NCBI GenBank assembly: GCA_944364005.1
Contig: CALVVW010000048.1
Span: 1 to 10,940, forward strand
From: an uncultured Bacilli bacterium
Lineage (GTDB): Bacteria; Bacillota_I; Bacilli_A; RF39; UBA660
Direction of reading: 5' to 3'
Length of the DNA: 10,940 bases
Below are positions 1 to 5,299 of the stretch, one piece after another (the stretch's first letter is position 1; every line of letters begins with the position of its first letter). Both the position numbers and the translations under genes were made by a program. Under the pieces are notes generated by a model. That model saw only the letters and a program-made list of their open reading frames with translations. It was not told where the DNA came from and did not search any database.

Positions 1-60
1 GGGTTTCTTTCCAATTTCTAACAAACTATTAATTTTTTCAAAATTTATATTGACTTTTAA
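1..60 (-). CDS. possible start of an unidentified gene, cut by window edge
   Basis: Downstream of the flavodoxin stop there is a good Shine-Dalgarno sequence (AAAGGAG on the minus strand, about 69-75). It is followed by a frame open to the edge that reads LKVNINFEKINSLLEIGKKP, which looks like genuine protein. No ATG, GTG or TTG stands at a proper distance from the ribosome site: the codons there are CTA and TTA, and the first usable one is a TTG about 14 codons in. The gene is therefore either started from a non-standard codon, damaged at its start, or not real. It would be the fourth gene of the CMD-NUDIX-flavodoxin operon. Too little is visible to name a function. Confidence 0.3.
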
Positions 61-78
61 TAGTTAGTCTCCTTTATC

Positions 79-567
79 TTATTGTAATTTTTCAATCCAT
101 GCATCAACATCATTCCAAGATGTCAACATTTTATTGCGTTCTCCTTCATTTGCTGAAAACAATAAATCAAGTTCTCCTTTGATATTAGAATTTGGTAATA
201 AAGTTTTATAGTCTCTAAAACAATGACCAATCCAACCAGCATTAGAACTTGCAACAATGGTATCTTTCCCAGATAAATCATACTCTTTTAAGAACTTTTT
301 CATGACAGGGCTGATTCCATACCACCAGGTACAAGTAATTAAAACTATTTTTTTATAGTTAGCTAAGTCTATATTTACTTCTTTAATCTCAACATCTCGT
401 TTGATGTTATTATTTTGCCATTCTTCTACTACCGTGTCATAGTCATCAAAAAATGGAATTTCTGGTTCTAACTCTAAAATATCAGCATTTAACTTATCTT
501 TTACATATTCTGCTACTTTTTTACTATTTCCTGTAAAACTATAATAAATTACTAAAGTACCCGTCAT
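79..567 (-). CDS. flavodoxin family protein
   Basis: This 162-aa cytosolic protein has the length of a short-chain flavodoxin. The N-terminal beta strand and FMN phosphate loop are visible as YYSFTGNSKKVA (residues 8-19). A second flavin-contact segment is CTWWYGISPVMKKFL (about 79-93), and SSNAGWIGH (about 107-115) is the third conserved strand and loop. This pattern fits the Flavodoxin_4-like branch, which carries electrons through FMN and includes quinone or nitro-compound reductase-like proteins. The partner and substrate cannot be read from the sequence. The start ATG lies one base after the NUDIX stop, with GGAG inside the NUDIX 3' end, so translation is coupled. As third gene of an operon with a MerR-type promoter, a role in redox or electrophile stress is inferred. 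The family call is solid; the role is not. Confidence 0.88.
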   Translation of the reverse strand: MTGTLVIYYSFTGNSKKVAEYVKDKLNADILELEPEIPFFDDYDTVVEEWQNNNIKRDVEIKEVNIDLANYKKIVLITCTWWYGISPVMKKFLKEYDLSGKDTIVASSNAGWIGHCFRDYKTLLPNSNIKGELDLLFSANEGERNKMLTSWNDVDAWIEKLQ

Positions 568-568
568 T

Positions 569-1036
569 TTATTTTTCTCCGTTCTTTATTTTTTCTTCTA
601 ATTTTTCAATAAAGAAACGTTGCGTTGGATGAATATATTCCTTGGCTTTCTCCAATGTAAACCAGTCTATTTTATCCATTTCAGGAAATTCTTCTATCGT
701 ATTAGAGTTTTTGGGCCATTCTAATTGAAATGTATTACTTTTAAAGTTAGAAATATCTCCATCATAATAGGAATAAAACATAACTACTAATTTTTTGTTT
801 GTAACTTTTTTAGATGCTAAGAAATAGATATCGTTCACAATTTTTAAATTTGTCTCTTCTTCTACTTCTCTTTTCGCAGCCGTTAATACTTTTTCACCAT
901 CTTCCACTATTCCTTTTTGTACTGACCATGCACCTTTATCTTGTTTCTCCCAGTAAGGTCCACCAAAGTGTGCAAGCAATACTAAGACATTATCATTTTC
1001 TTTTTTATATAATAAGATACCAGCACTTCTTTTCAT
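569..1036 (-). CDS. NUDIX hydrolase
   Basis: This 155-aa protein carries the Nudix box at residues 42-64: G42, E48, R56-E57 and E60-E61, which bind the catalytic Mg2+. The consensus glycine near the end of the box is replaced by Asn63, a tolerated variant. Before the box come SAGILLY (4-10) and GGPYWEKQDKGAWSVQKG (25-42). These resemble the diadenosine-polyphosphate or ADP-ribose branch that begins SAGILL and carries GAWS.PKG. The C-terminal HPTQRFFIEKL matches that branch too. It probably hydrolyses a nucleoside diphosphate linked to another group; the substrate is unknown. Its ATG follows directly on the TAA of the upstream CMD-family gene with no gap, behind a strong GAGGAGG site, so the genes are co-transcribed and coupled. 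House-cleaning of damaged nucleotides under stress is an inference from the operon. Confidence 0.88.
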   Translation of the reverse strand: MKRSAGILLYKKENDNVLVLLAHFGGPYWEKQDKGAWSVQKGIVEDGEKVLTAAKREVEEETNLKIVNDIYFLASKKVTNKKLVVMFYSYYDGDISNFKSNTFQLEWPKNSNTIEEFPEMDKIDWFTLEKAKEYIHPTQRFFIEKLEEKIKNGEK

Positions 1037-1363
1037 TTATTGTTCCTCCTCATATACTTCTTTTGCCATACGGAATGTTACCCAGGCATTTGGCCATCCA
1101 GCATAAAAAGCAGCATGTGTAATAATTTCTGCCATTTCTTCTTTCGTAATCCCGTTTCTCTTGGCATTGATTAAATGACTCTTTAAACTAGAATCTAATA
1201 TTCCTTTACTCATTAATGCAACTACAGTAATTAACGATCTGTCTCTTAATGATAATTTATCTTCTCTAGACCATACTTCACCAAATAAGACATCATCATT
1301 TAATTCAGCAAACTTAGAAGCAAATTCTCCTAATTGATCTCTTCCTGTTGTTTGTTTTACCAT
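1037..1363 (-). CDS. carboxymuconolactone decarboxylase family protein (YraC-like)
   Basis: This 108-aa single-domain CMD protein has the usual signature: FGEVWSRED (27-35), LRDRSLITVVAL (39-50), and SHLINAKRNGITKEEMAEII followed by HAAFYAGWPNAW (62-94). It lacks the CxxC pair of the AhpD peroxidase branch. It therefore belongs with the PcaC/YraC-like members, most of which have no proven decarboxylase activity; His63 and His83 are candidate functional residues. It is first in a tightly packed operon with the NUDIX and flavodoxin genes. The ATG follows a GGAAAGGATGA site and a promoter with a 19-bp spacer containing a perfect palindrome. In Bacillus subtilis the gene yraC lies next to the MerR-type regulator AdhR (YraB), as I recall. 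That makes electrophile-responsive control here a good inference. The true substrate is unknown. Confidence 0.88.
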   Translation of the reverse strand: MVKQTTGRDQLGEFASKFAELNDDVLFGEVWSREDKLSLRDRSLITVVALMSKGILDSSLKSHLINAKRNGITKEEMAEIITHAAFYAGWPNAWVTFRMAKEVYEEEQ

Positions 1364-1393
1364 ATTTTATCATCCTTTCCTTTTACTATTTAT

Positions 1394-1424
1394 AGTATAA
1401 TTCTTAAAGTATACTTTAAGTCAA
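1394..1424 (-). promoter_or_regulatory. MerR-type promoter/operator of the CMD-NUDIX-flavodoxin operon
   Basis: On the minus strand a -35 box TTGACT (1419-1424) and a -10 box TATACT (1394-1399) are separated by 19 bases. Between them lies the perfect 18-bp palindrome CTTAAAGTATACTTTAAG (1403-1420). Over-long 19-20 bp spacers carrying a dyad are the hallmark of promoters that MerR-family activators untwist. The half-sites CTTAAAG-N4-CTTTAAG match the AdhR-type operator as I remember it from Bacillus subtilis. The start codon is about 30 bases downstream. The MerR-family protein encoded at 2323-2682 is the natural candidate activator. Confidence 0.8.
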
Positions 1425-1489
1425 TATTTCTAAAACTTAAAAAATTTTCTTTAGACTGGTTATTAGCTCATTACCTTTTTTTACTTCTT

Positions 1490-1498
1490 CATATGATA
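1490..1498 (+). promoter_or_regulatory. possible sigma-K/sigma-E-like -10 element of the collagen-like gene
   Basis: CATATGATA fits the CATANNNTA -10 consensus of mother-cell sporulation sigma factors, and an AC dinucleotide lies about 15 bases upstream (1473-1474). A late mother-cell promoter would suit a spore-surface collagen-like protein. Against it, the predicted transcript start would fall on the ribosome binding site and leave a leader of only about 16 bases. In such AT-rich DNA the match could be chance. Confidence 0.25.
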
Positions 1499-1520
1499 TA
1501 TTGAAAGGAGGGAGAAAACA

Positions 1521-2288
1521 TTGAATCAAGATAATTTAGAAGACATCATGAGAGATTGCTGTAAAGATAAAAAAGATGATTGCTTATGCAGAGTATTAGA
1601 TTGCGTATGTAAAAAAGGAGTAACTGGTCCTACCGGTCCAACCGGACCTACGGGTGCTACTGGTAGACAAGGTATAACTGGTCCTACAGGAGCTACTGGT
1701 CCTCAAGGTATCACTGGTCCTACTGGTGCAACTGGAGCAACTGGTGTAACTGGTCCTACAGGAGCTACTGGTCCTCAAGGTATCACTGGTCCTACTGGTG
1801 CAACTGGAGCAACTGGACCTACAGGACCTGCCGGAGAAGATGCTACCACTTTCAATAGTTATGCTATGGTACATGATGAATCAAACTCAACTGTATCACA
1901 CAATCAACCAATACTTTTCCAAAACACTAATATTTCTAACAAAATATCATATAACCCTGCAACTGGTGATTTTACTATTCCTGAAGAAGGAATTTATATT
2001 ATCCACTGGTGGATTAACGTAAGACATACTGATACTAACCATTCTACTTGTGAACCTAGAACTTTAGGAGTTGAACTACATCAATTCTGGCCATCAGACG
2101 TTCTAATTGCCCATTCTTCTACTCATAATAAACTTACTTGTTGTGATACTGGTACTATTAGTGGTAATGCAATATTTGCAGCACTTCCAGGTGCAAGTTA
2201 TCGTTTAATTAACACATCAGGAATCGACTTTAGCCTAGTACCTAACGATTTATATTCAGCAGCTGTGTCTATTACTAGGATAGTGTAA
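1521..2288 (+). CDS. collagen-like protein with BclA-type C-terminal domain
   Basis: This 255-aa protein has three parts. Residues 1-32 form a short cysteine-rich head (Cys13, 14, 21, 23, 28, 30) without a signal peptide. Residues 33-107 are 25 uninterrupted Gly-X-Thr/Gln-type triplets (GPT, GAT, GIT, GPQ), able to form a collagen triple helix. Residues 108 to the end form a beta-rich domain with [17 protein letters not shown], like the trimerising C1q/TNF-fold head of BclA exosporium proteins. The lack of a secretion signal and the cysteine cluster fit a mother-cell-made protein cross-linked into the spore surface; this is inferred. The start is TTG: an excellent AAGGAGG site (1505-1511) lies nine bases before it, and the next ATG, codon 10, has none. 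A clear terminator follows the stop. The gene lies in opposite orientation between a MerR regulator and its probable target operon. Confidence 0.85.
   Translation: MNQDNLEDIMRDCCKDKKDDCLCRVLDCVCKKGVTGPTGPTGPTGATGRQGITGPTGATGPQGITGPTGATGATGVTGPTGATGPQGITGPTGATGATGPTGPAGEDATTFNSYAMVHDESNSTVSHNQPILFQNTNISNKISYNPATGDFTIPEEGIYIIHWWINVRHTDTNHSTCEPRTLGVELHQFWPSDVLIAHSSTHNKLTCCDTGTISGNAIFAALPGASYRLINTSGIDFSLVPNDLYSAAVSITRIV
1675..1816 (+). repeat. 72-bp tandem duplication inside the collagen region
   Basis: Bases 1675-1744 recur without a mismatch at 1747-1816, a period of 72 bases or 24 residues (eight Gly-X-Y triplets). Perfect DNA identity, not just protein similarity, points to a recent duplication by slippage or unequal recombination. 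It also predicts that triplet number varies between strains. Confidence 0.9.
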
Positions 2289-2293
2289 TCTTT

Positions 2294-2319
2294 AAAAGGA
2301 GTCTTAACGACTCCTTTTT
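2294..2319 (+). terminator. rho-independent terminator, probably bidirectional
   Basis: A 10-bp stem AAAAGGAGTC/GACTCCTTTT with the 5-base loop TTAAC begins six bases after the collagen-like stop and ends in a short T run. The stem is flanked by A and T tracts, so it can also stop the minus-strand transcript of the MerR gene, which ends at 2323. Confidence 0.85.
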
Positions 2320-2322
2320 ATG

Positions 2323-2682
2323 TTAATTTTTTTCTTTTATTTTATTCTTATACAAATCAATTTTGTAATTTAGGAAACCTAGTGTTTCTTCTTTTTCTTT
2401 CATCTCTTGTAATAGAATTTCTTTTTGATTTAATAACATTTCTAATCTTTTTTCTTCCCCTGTTTTTTTATCATTTATCAATTCTAAAAACTTTATTATA
2501 TCTTCTAATTTAAAACCAGCTTTTTTCATACATATAACAAATTTTAATCTTTCAATATCTTTTTCTTGATAATCTCTTATGCCATCTTTTTTATTTACAT
2601 CTTCTAATAATCCAATTTGTTCATAATAACGTAAAGTGGCACTGGGAATATTAAGTTTTTTGCTTACTTCGCTTATTTTCAT
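2323..2682 (-). CDS. MerR-family transcriptional regulator, AdhR/NmlR type
   Basis: This 119-aa protein has a winged helix-turn-helix at residues 1-70 with the MerR signature: ISEVSKKLNI, ATLRYYEQIGLL (15-26), GIRDYQEKDIERLKFV (34-49). A C-terminal coiled-coil dimerisation helix, rich in K, E and L, covers about 75-119. It lacks the C-terminal metal-binding cysteines of metal-sensing MerR proteins. It does have one cysteine, Cys51 in CMKKAGF, at the place of the conserved thiol of AdhR/NmlR regulators (KCMRNAG, Cys52 in AdhR from memory). That branch responds to aldehydes and other thiol-reactive electrophiles. The start ATG follows AGGAGGAG by five bases, 36 bases after the GNAT gene, so it may be last in that operon. 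Its likely target is the operator at 1403-1420; none is seen before its own gene. The family is very sure, the inducer inferred. Confidence 0.9.
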   Translation of the reverse strand: MKISEVSKKLNIPSATLRYYEQIGLLEDVNKKDGIRDYQEKDIERLKFVICMKKAGFKLEDIIKFLELINDKKTGEEKRLEMLLNQKEILLQEMKEKEETLGFLNYKIDLYKNKIKEKN

Positions 2683-2718
2683 TGTCTCCTCCTAATAGCT
2701 TTGCTTATTCTTTTATTC

Positions 2719-3111
2719 TTAATTTGACCAATCTATTTTAAATATTCCTACTCCATCTTCTATAAAGCTATTTTTTAAATAAAATTCTTTATCTTTGGTA
2801 TCAGAAATTAATTCTATCCTATTAAAATGTTTTATCGTAGTAATCTGCTTAAGTAAGGTCGTACCTATTTTTTGATTCTGATATTCAGGGGCCACTACTA
2901 AATAACTAATGAATAAGTTTATGCATTGGTCTGATAAAGCGGTAACTAACCCAATTAATTTATTGTCGTCGTAGGCAAAAATTTTGTAAGTGCTATTTTT
3001 TATTGATGTATATAACTTTTCTGGATATTTTCCAGAGTTCCAATTTACGCTTAAAAATAATTGGGCAATTTCTTCTTTTGTGCAGGTCATTTCTGTTTTG
3101 TAGTTAATCAT
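2719..3111 (-). CDS. GNAT family N-acetyltransferase
   Basis: This 130-aa cytosolic protein has a GNAT fold. The strand-4 and acetyl-CoA loop region reads YLVVAPEYQNQKIGTTLLKQI (70-90), with the pyrophosphate-loop pattern Q-x-x-x-I-G. The usual middle glycine is Lys81, a modest departure from (Q/R)xxGx(G/A). The C-terminal FYLKNSFIEDGVGIFKI is the usual last strand pair. The substrate is unknown. A longer reading from 3138 is possible, but the ATG at 3111 has AGAGGAGG seven bases ahead and gives the normal GNAT N-terminus, so I use it. The start overlaps the end of the serine hydrolase frame by eight bases, which shows they are or were one operon. Confidence 0.85.
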   Translation of the reverse strand: MINYKTEMTCTKEEIAQLFLSVNWNSGKYPEKLYTSIKNSTYKIFAYDDNKLIGLVTALSDQCINLFISYLVVAPEYQNQKIGTTLLKQITTIKHFNRIELISDTKDKEFYLKNSFIEDGVGIFKIDWSN

Positions 3112-3955
3112 TTCTATACCTCCTCTTGATTTCTTCATAGATACATTTATTTATCATGGCTCCTATTTCTATCCCTTTGTTATCATAATTAAATTGTAAA
3201 TCATCCACACCTGATATAAAAATAGAAAAAATATAATCACCATATTTTGTTGAGATAATACCACCATCGTTTCTAACATTTGGCATTTTATCTCCGTCGT
3301 AAATAATTGTCCCACTTTTTGAGGCTATATAGTTAATATTACTTTCTTCTGTTCCTTTTGTTAGATAATCCCATTGTGGTAATCCTTTTTTTATAATATC
3401 CGAAGTTTCTTGTAATTTTAATACCTCTATACATTTTTTAGATATTTCTTTATTTATTACTTTTTCATCTAATAACATTTGATATGTTTTAGCATATTCG
3501 TATGGAGTGGTTGTTCCAAACTTATAATATTTTAATAGGTTTAGAGAACAATGTAGTTTTGTCTTAGTGAATCCTAGCTCCTTTATGGTTTTATTTATGT
3601 TATCTATTCCTAACAACTCAATTAATTTATTGGTAGCGATATTATCGCTATATGTAATCATTAATGTTGCTAGATCTTTTGTTGTTAGATGAACTCCATT
3701 GTGTAATAATCTTATTATTCCTGGATTTACTCCTTCTAAATTATCCTCTTCATTACATACTATTATATCATTCTCTTTTATTTTTCCTTCTGTTACTTGT
3801 TTATAAAACTCGATTAAGATATATAATTTGATACATGAAGCCGCTTCATATTGATTATTTTCATTGTGCGAAAAAAGTATTTTTCCATTGCTTTCTGCAT
3901 ATATTCCAATATTATAATTTGAATTATTTATTATCTAGTGTATCTTTTCTTTCAT
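3104..3955 (-). pseudogene. class A beta-lactamase-like serine hydrolase with amber stop at codon 7
   Basis: A frame beginning ATG at 3955 (MKEKIH), with a moderate AAGGAA site upstream, is stopped by TAG at 3935-3937. It then continues open for 276 codons. The continuation holds the penicillin-binding/class A motifs in order: SxxK as Ser40-Cys-Ile-Lys43 in EAASCIKLYIL, SDN at 103-105, TTTP at 148-151 and KSGT at 213-216. No ATG, GTG or TTG lies between the stop and residue 99, and a protein started there would lack the catalytic serine. TAG could arise from CAG by one transition. An ungapped comparison with TEM places His where the deacylating Glu166 should be (HCSLN instead of ExxLN), so even the intact form may be a slow serine hydrolase. 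No signal peptide is visible. Rescue by an ATA/ATT start or amber readthrough cannot be excluded. The intact part running from 3661 may be annotated elsewhere as a shorter gene. Confidence 0.7.
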
Positions 3956-4436
3956 TCTTTTTGGTTTCCTTTTCTTTATTATTACTCTCATAAATAATAG
4001 CTTCATATAATAAATCTACTAAATGATTACTAGGTTCTAAATTGTATTTTTTCATAATTTTATTGAATACATCATAAGAATGTTCCATATTTAAGTAGGG
4101 ATAAATAAGTTCTTTTTTGTTGTTTAAATCTTTTAAGTAATCTAGTGTATACGTATCTTCTATAATTAATAATGGTAATTCTTTTACCCAGGATTTAAAT
4201 TTTTCTAATATAAAGTAAGGATTATCTACATAAGTAAAACTTTTCTTATCATACTGTATCATTTCTCTTAAATCTTTATTTTCTATTAGTTCATCTTTGA
4301 TACGATAGTCAAATCTATCTAGAAGTTTTAAACCTTCTAATTTTAAAGCTGATATTTGAGCAATAGTACCTTTTTCTGCTTTAGAATGAGTCGGTATAAT
4401 TTCTACAATAATATATTTATCTTTTTCAAGATTCAT
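3924..4436 (-). CDS. DnaQ-like exonuclease-fold protein, probably inactive
   Basis: This 170-aa protein opens with YIIVEIIPTHSKAEKGTIAQI followed by SALKLEGLKLLDRFDYRI. That resembles the start of DEDD exonucleases (FDIETTG...GDEIIQIGAVK). A later LIIEDTYTLDYLKDL resembles the second motif (HNxxFDxxFL), and YNLEPSNHLVDLL sits where the third motif would be. The metal-binding DxE is changed to Glu12-Ile-Ile14, and no proper HxAxxDA is seen, so nuclease activity is unlikely. The protein may bind nucleic acid or a partner; that is inference. The C-terminus (about 155-170) is a charged, disordered-looking tail rich in K, E and N. The start ATG has GAGGTGA at good distance and a TATAAT box 30 bases upstream. 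Its 3' end overlaps the start of the serine hydrolase frame. Homology is weak, so the fold call is moderate. Confidence 0.5.
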   Translation of the reverse strand: MNLEKDKYIIVEIIPTHSKAEKGTIAQISALKLEGLKLLDRFDYRIKDELIENKDLREMIQYDKKSFTYVDNPYFILEKFKSWVKELPLLIIEDTYTLDYLKDLNNKKELIYPYLNMEHSYDVFNKIMKKYNLEPSNHLVDLLYEAIIYESNNKEKETKKNERKDTLDNK

Positions 4437-4465
4437 ATTATCACCTCTTGTCTTTATTTTAACAA

Positions 4466-4471
4466 ATTATA
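4466..4471 (-). promoter_or_regulatory. -10 box of the exonuclease-like gene
   Basis: TATAAT on the minus strand lies 29 bases before the ATG at 4436, a normal distance. The -35 region at 17 bases is poor (TCTTTT) and falls in the preceding terminator's T-rich tail. The assignment rests on the perfect -10 box and position. Confidence 0.45.
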
Positions 4472-4484
4472 TCATAAATAGAAA

Positions 4485-4508
4485 GAAAAAAAGACTTAAC
4501 TGTCTTTT
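4485..4508 (-). terminator. terminator after the 228-aa gene
   Basis: Right after the stop at 4512 the minus strand folds as AAAAGAC/GTCTTTT with the loop AGTTAA, then continues into a T-rich run. The seven-base stem has only two G-C pairs, so termination may be incomplete. Confidence 0.65.
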
Positions 4509-4511
4509 CAA

Positions 4512-5198
4512 TTATTTCATTATGTTATTTTTTTTATAATACACTAAACGCTTTTCAAATTGCATTTCATTCTTACTAGTTGCAATACTTTCTATTTCTT
4601 TACAATATCTTTTGCTTAAAGCTTCTGCTTGTCTACCTACAGTTAATAGGTCTTCATTATCAATTCCATAGGCATTCATCAAAGCAACAAATAATACTGC
4701 TGGCCAGGCTTCTTGTTCATCTTCTTTTACTAAAGATTTAGCATACTCATATTTAGTGCTGAAGGTACGACCTAATTTATATTTTATTCCTAAACCTAGT
4801 TGAGATATTTTAAAAACACCAAATAAATAATCTGGTCTAGCCTTGTGTTTTTGTGTTAAATGATTCTGTAACATCCAAGCTGCTTTTATTCTATAAGCAT
4901 TATTATCTTCAATATGATATTCTTCTTTTGCCATATAAACATCTGCTTTGGCTCTATCTACCATACGAGTAAATTTAGACCAAGCATAAAGCTTTTCTAA
5001 AGATTCATTACCCTTTATTGCAGCTTCAATAATTTCATTACGAAGATTACCATCATTTCCATTTTCTTCTTTTACTTTTTCTCGCCAGCGAAATAAATCC
5101 TCTGTTGTTTGAATAAATGGAAAATTCTCAAAGTCTTTTACTACATTTTGATACATCGTTATTAATTCTTGTTGTTCTTCATTTGTTAATGCTCTCAT
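4512..5198 (-). CDS. unrecognised 228-aa soluble protein
   Basis: I do not recognise this protein. It is 228 aa, highly charged and predicted mostly helical, without a signal peptide, membrane segment or known catalytic motif. Visible landmarks are FRWREKVKEENGN near residue 36, FTRMVDRAKADVYMAKEEYH near 76, a basic central part HLTQKHKARPDYLFGVFK near 114, and LGIKYKLGRTFSTKYEYAK near 135. The acidic, tryptophan-containing EDEQEAWPAVLFVALMNAYG follows near 160. It has one cysteine. I chose the ATG at 5198 because AAAGGA lies eight bases before it; the ATG nine bases upstream overlaps that site. It has its own good promoter and terminator, so it is a monocistronic unit downstream of the XRE-CYTH gene. 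No function is proposed. Confidence 0.75.
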   Translation of the reverse strand: MRALTNEEQQELITMYQNVVKDFENFPFIQTTEDLFRWREKVKEENGNDGNLRNEIIEAAIKGNESLEKLYAWSKFTRMVDRAKADVYMAKEEYHIEDNNAYRIKAAWMLQNHLTQKHKARPDYLFGVFKISQLGLGIKYKLGRTFSTKYEYAKSLVKEDEQEAWPAVLFVALMNAYGIDNEDLLTVGRQAEALSKRYCKEIESIATSKNEMQFEKRLVYYKKNNIMK

Positions 5199-5222
5199 TG
5201 TAATCATCCTTTCGTGTCCTTT

Positions 5223-5251
5223 ATTATCTCACATTAATCATATTAAATCAA
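5223..5251 (-). promoter_or_regulatory. sigma-A-type promoter of the 228-aa gene
   Basis: On the minus strand TTGATT (5246-5251) and GATAAT (5223-5228) are separated by exactly 17 bases, 25 bases upstream of the chosen start. This is one of the cleanest housekeeping promoters in the window. Confidence 0.7.
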
Positions 5252-5268
5252 TGATTAACCTTACTATA

Positions 5269-5299
5269 ATCTTTAAAGATGATAATTTCATGAAATTAT
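5269..5299. repeat. two adjacent perfect palindromes
   Basis: ATCTTTAAAGAT (5269-5280) and ATAATTTCATGAAATTAT (5282-5299) are both perfect palindromes with no loop. The second covers the stop codon of the XRE-CYTH gene. Neither is followed by a T run, so they are poor terminators. They lie just upstream of the promoter for the 228-aa gene and could be operator sites, perhaps for the neighbouring XRE protein, or chance in AT-rich DNA. Confidence 0.4.

Noticed and set aside
814..1122. Plus-strand frame opposite the NUDIX and CMD genes
   Set aside because: It spans two convincing genes on the other strand and has no ribosome site; its Leu/His-rich content is a composition artefact.
1675..1816. 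Regular repeats that might suggest a CRISPR array
   Set aside because: The repeats encode Gly-X-Y triplets within one frame, have a 72-base period with only two bases between copies, and there are no unique spacers or cas genes.
1596..1874. Long minus-strand frame of Ser/Thr/Arg-rich repeats opposite the collagen-like gene
   Set aside because: It is the mirror of the Gly-X-Thr repeat codons; no ribosome site and low-complexity content. The plus-strand gene explains it.
3935..3937. TAG read as a sense codon (recoded genetic code)
   Set aside because: Other genes in the window stop normally at TAG and TAA, for example the permease at 10467, so whole-genome recoding is not supported; a nonsense mutation is simpler.
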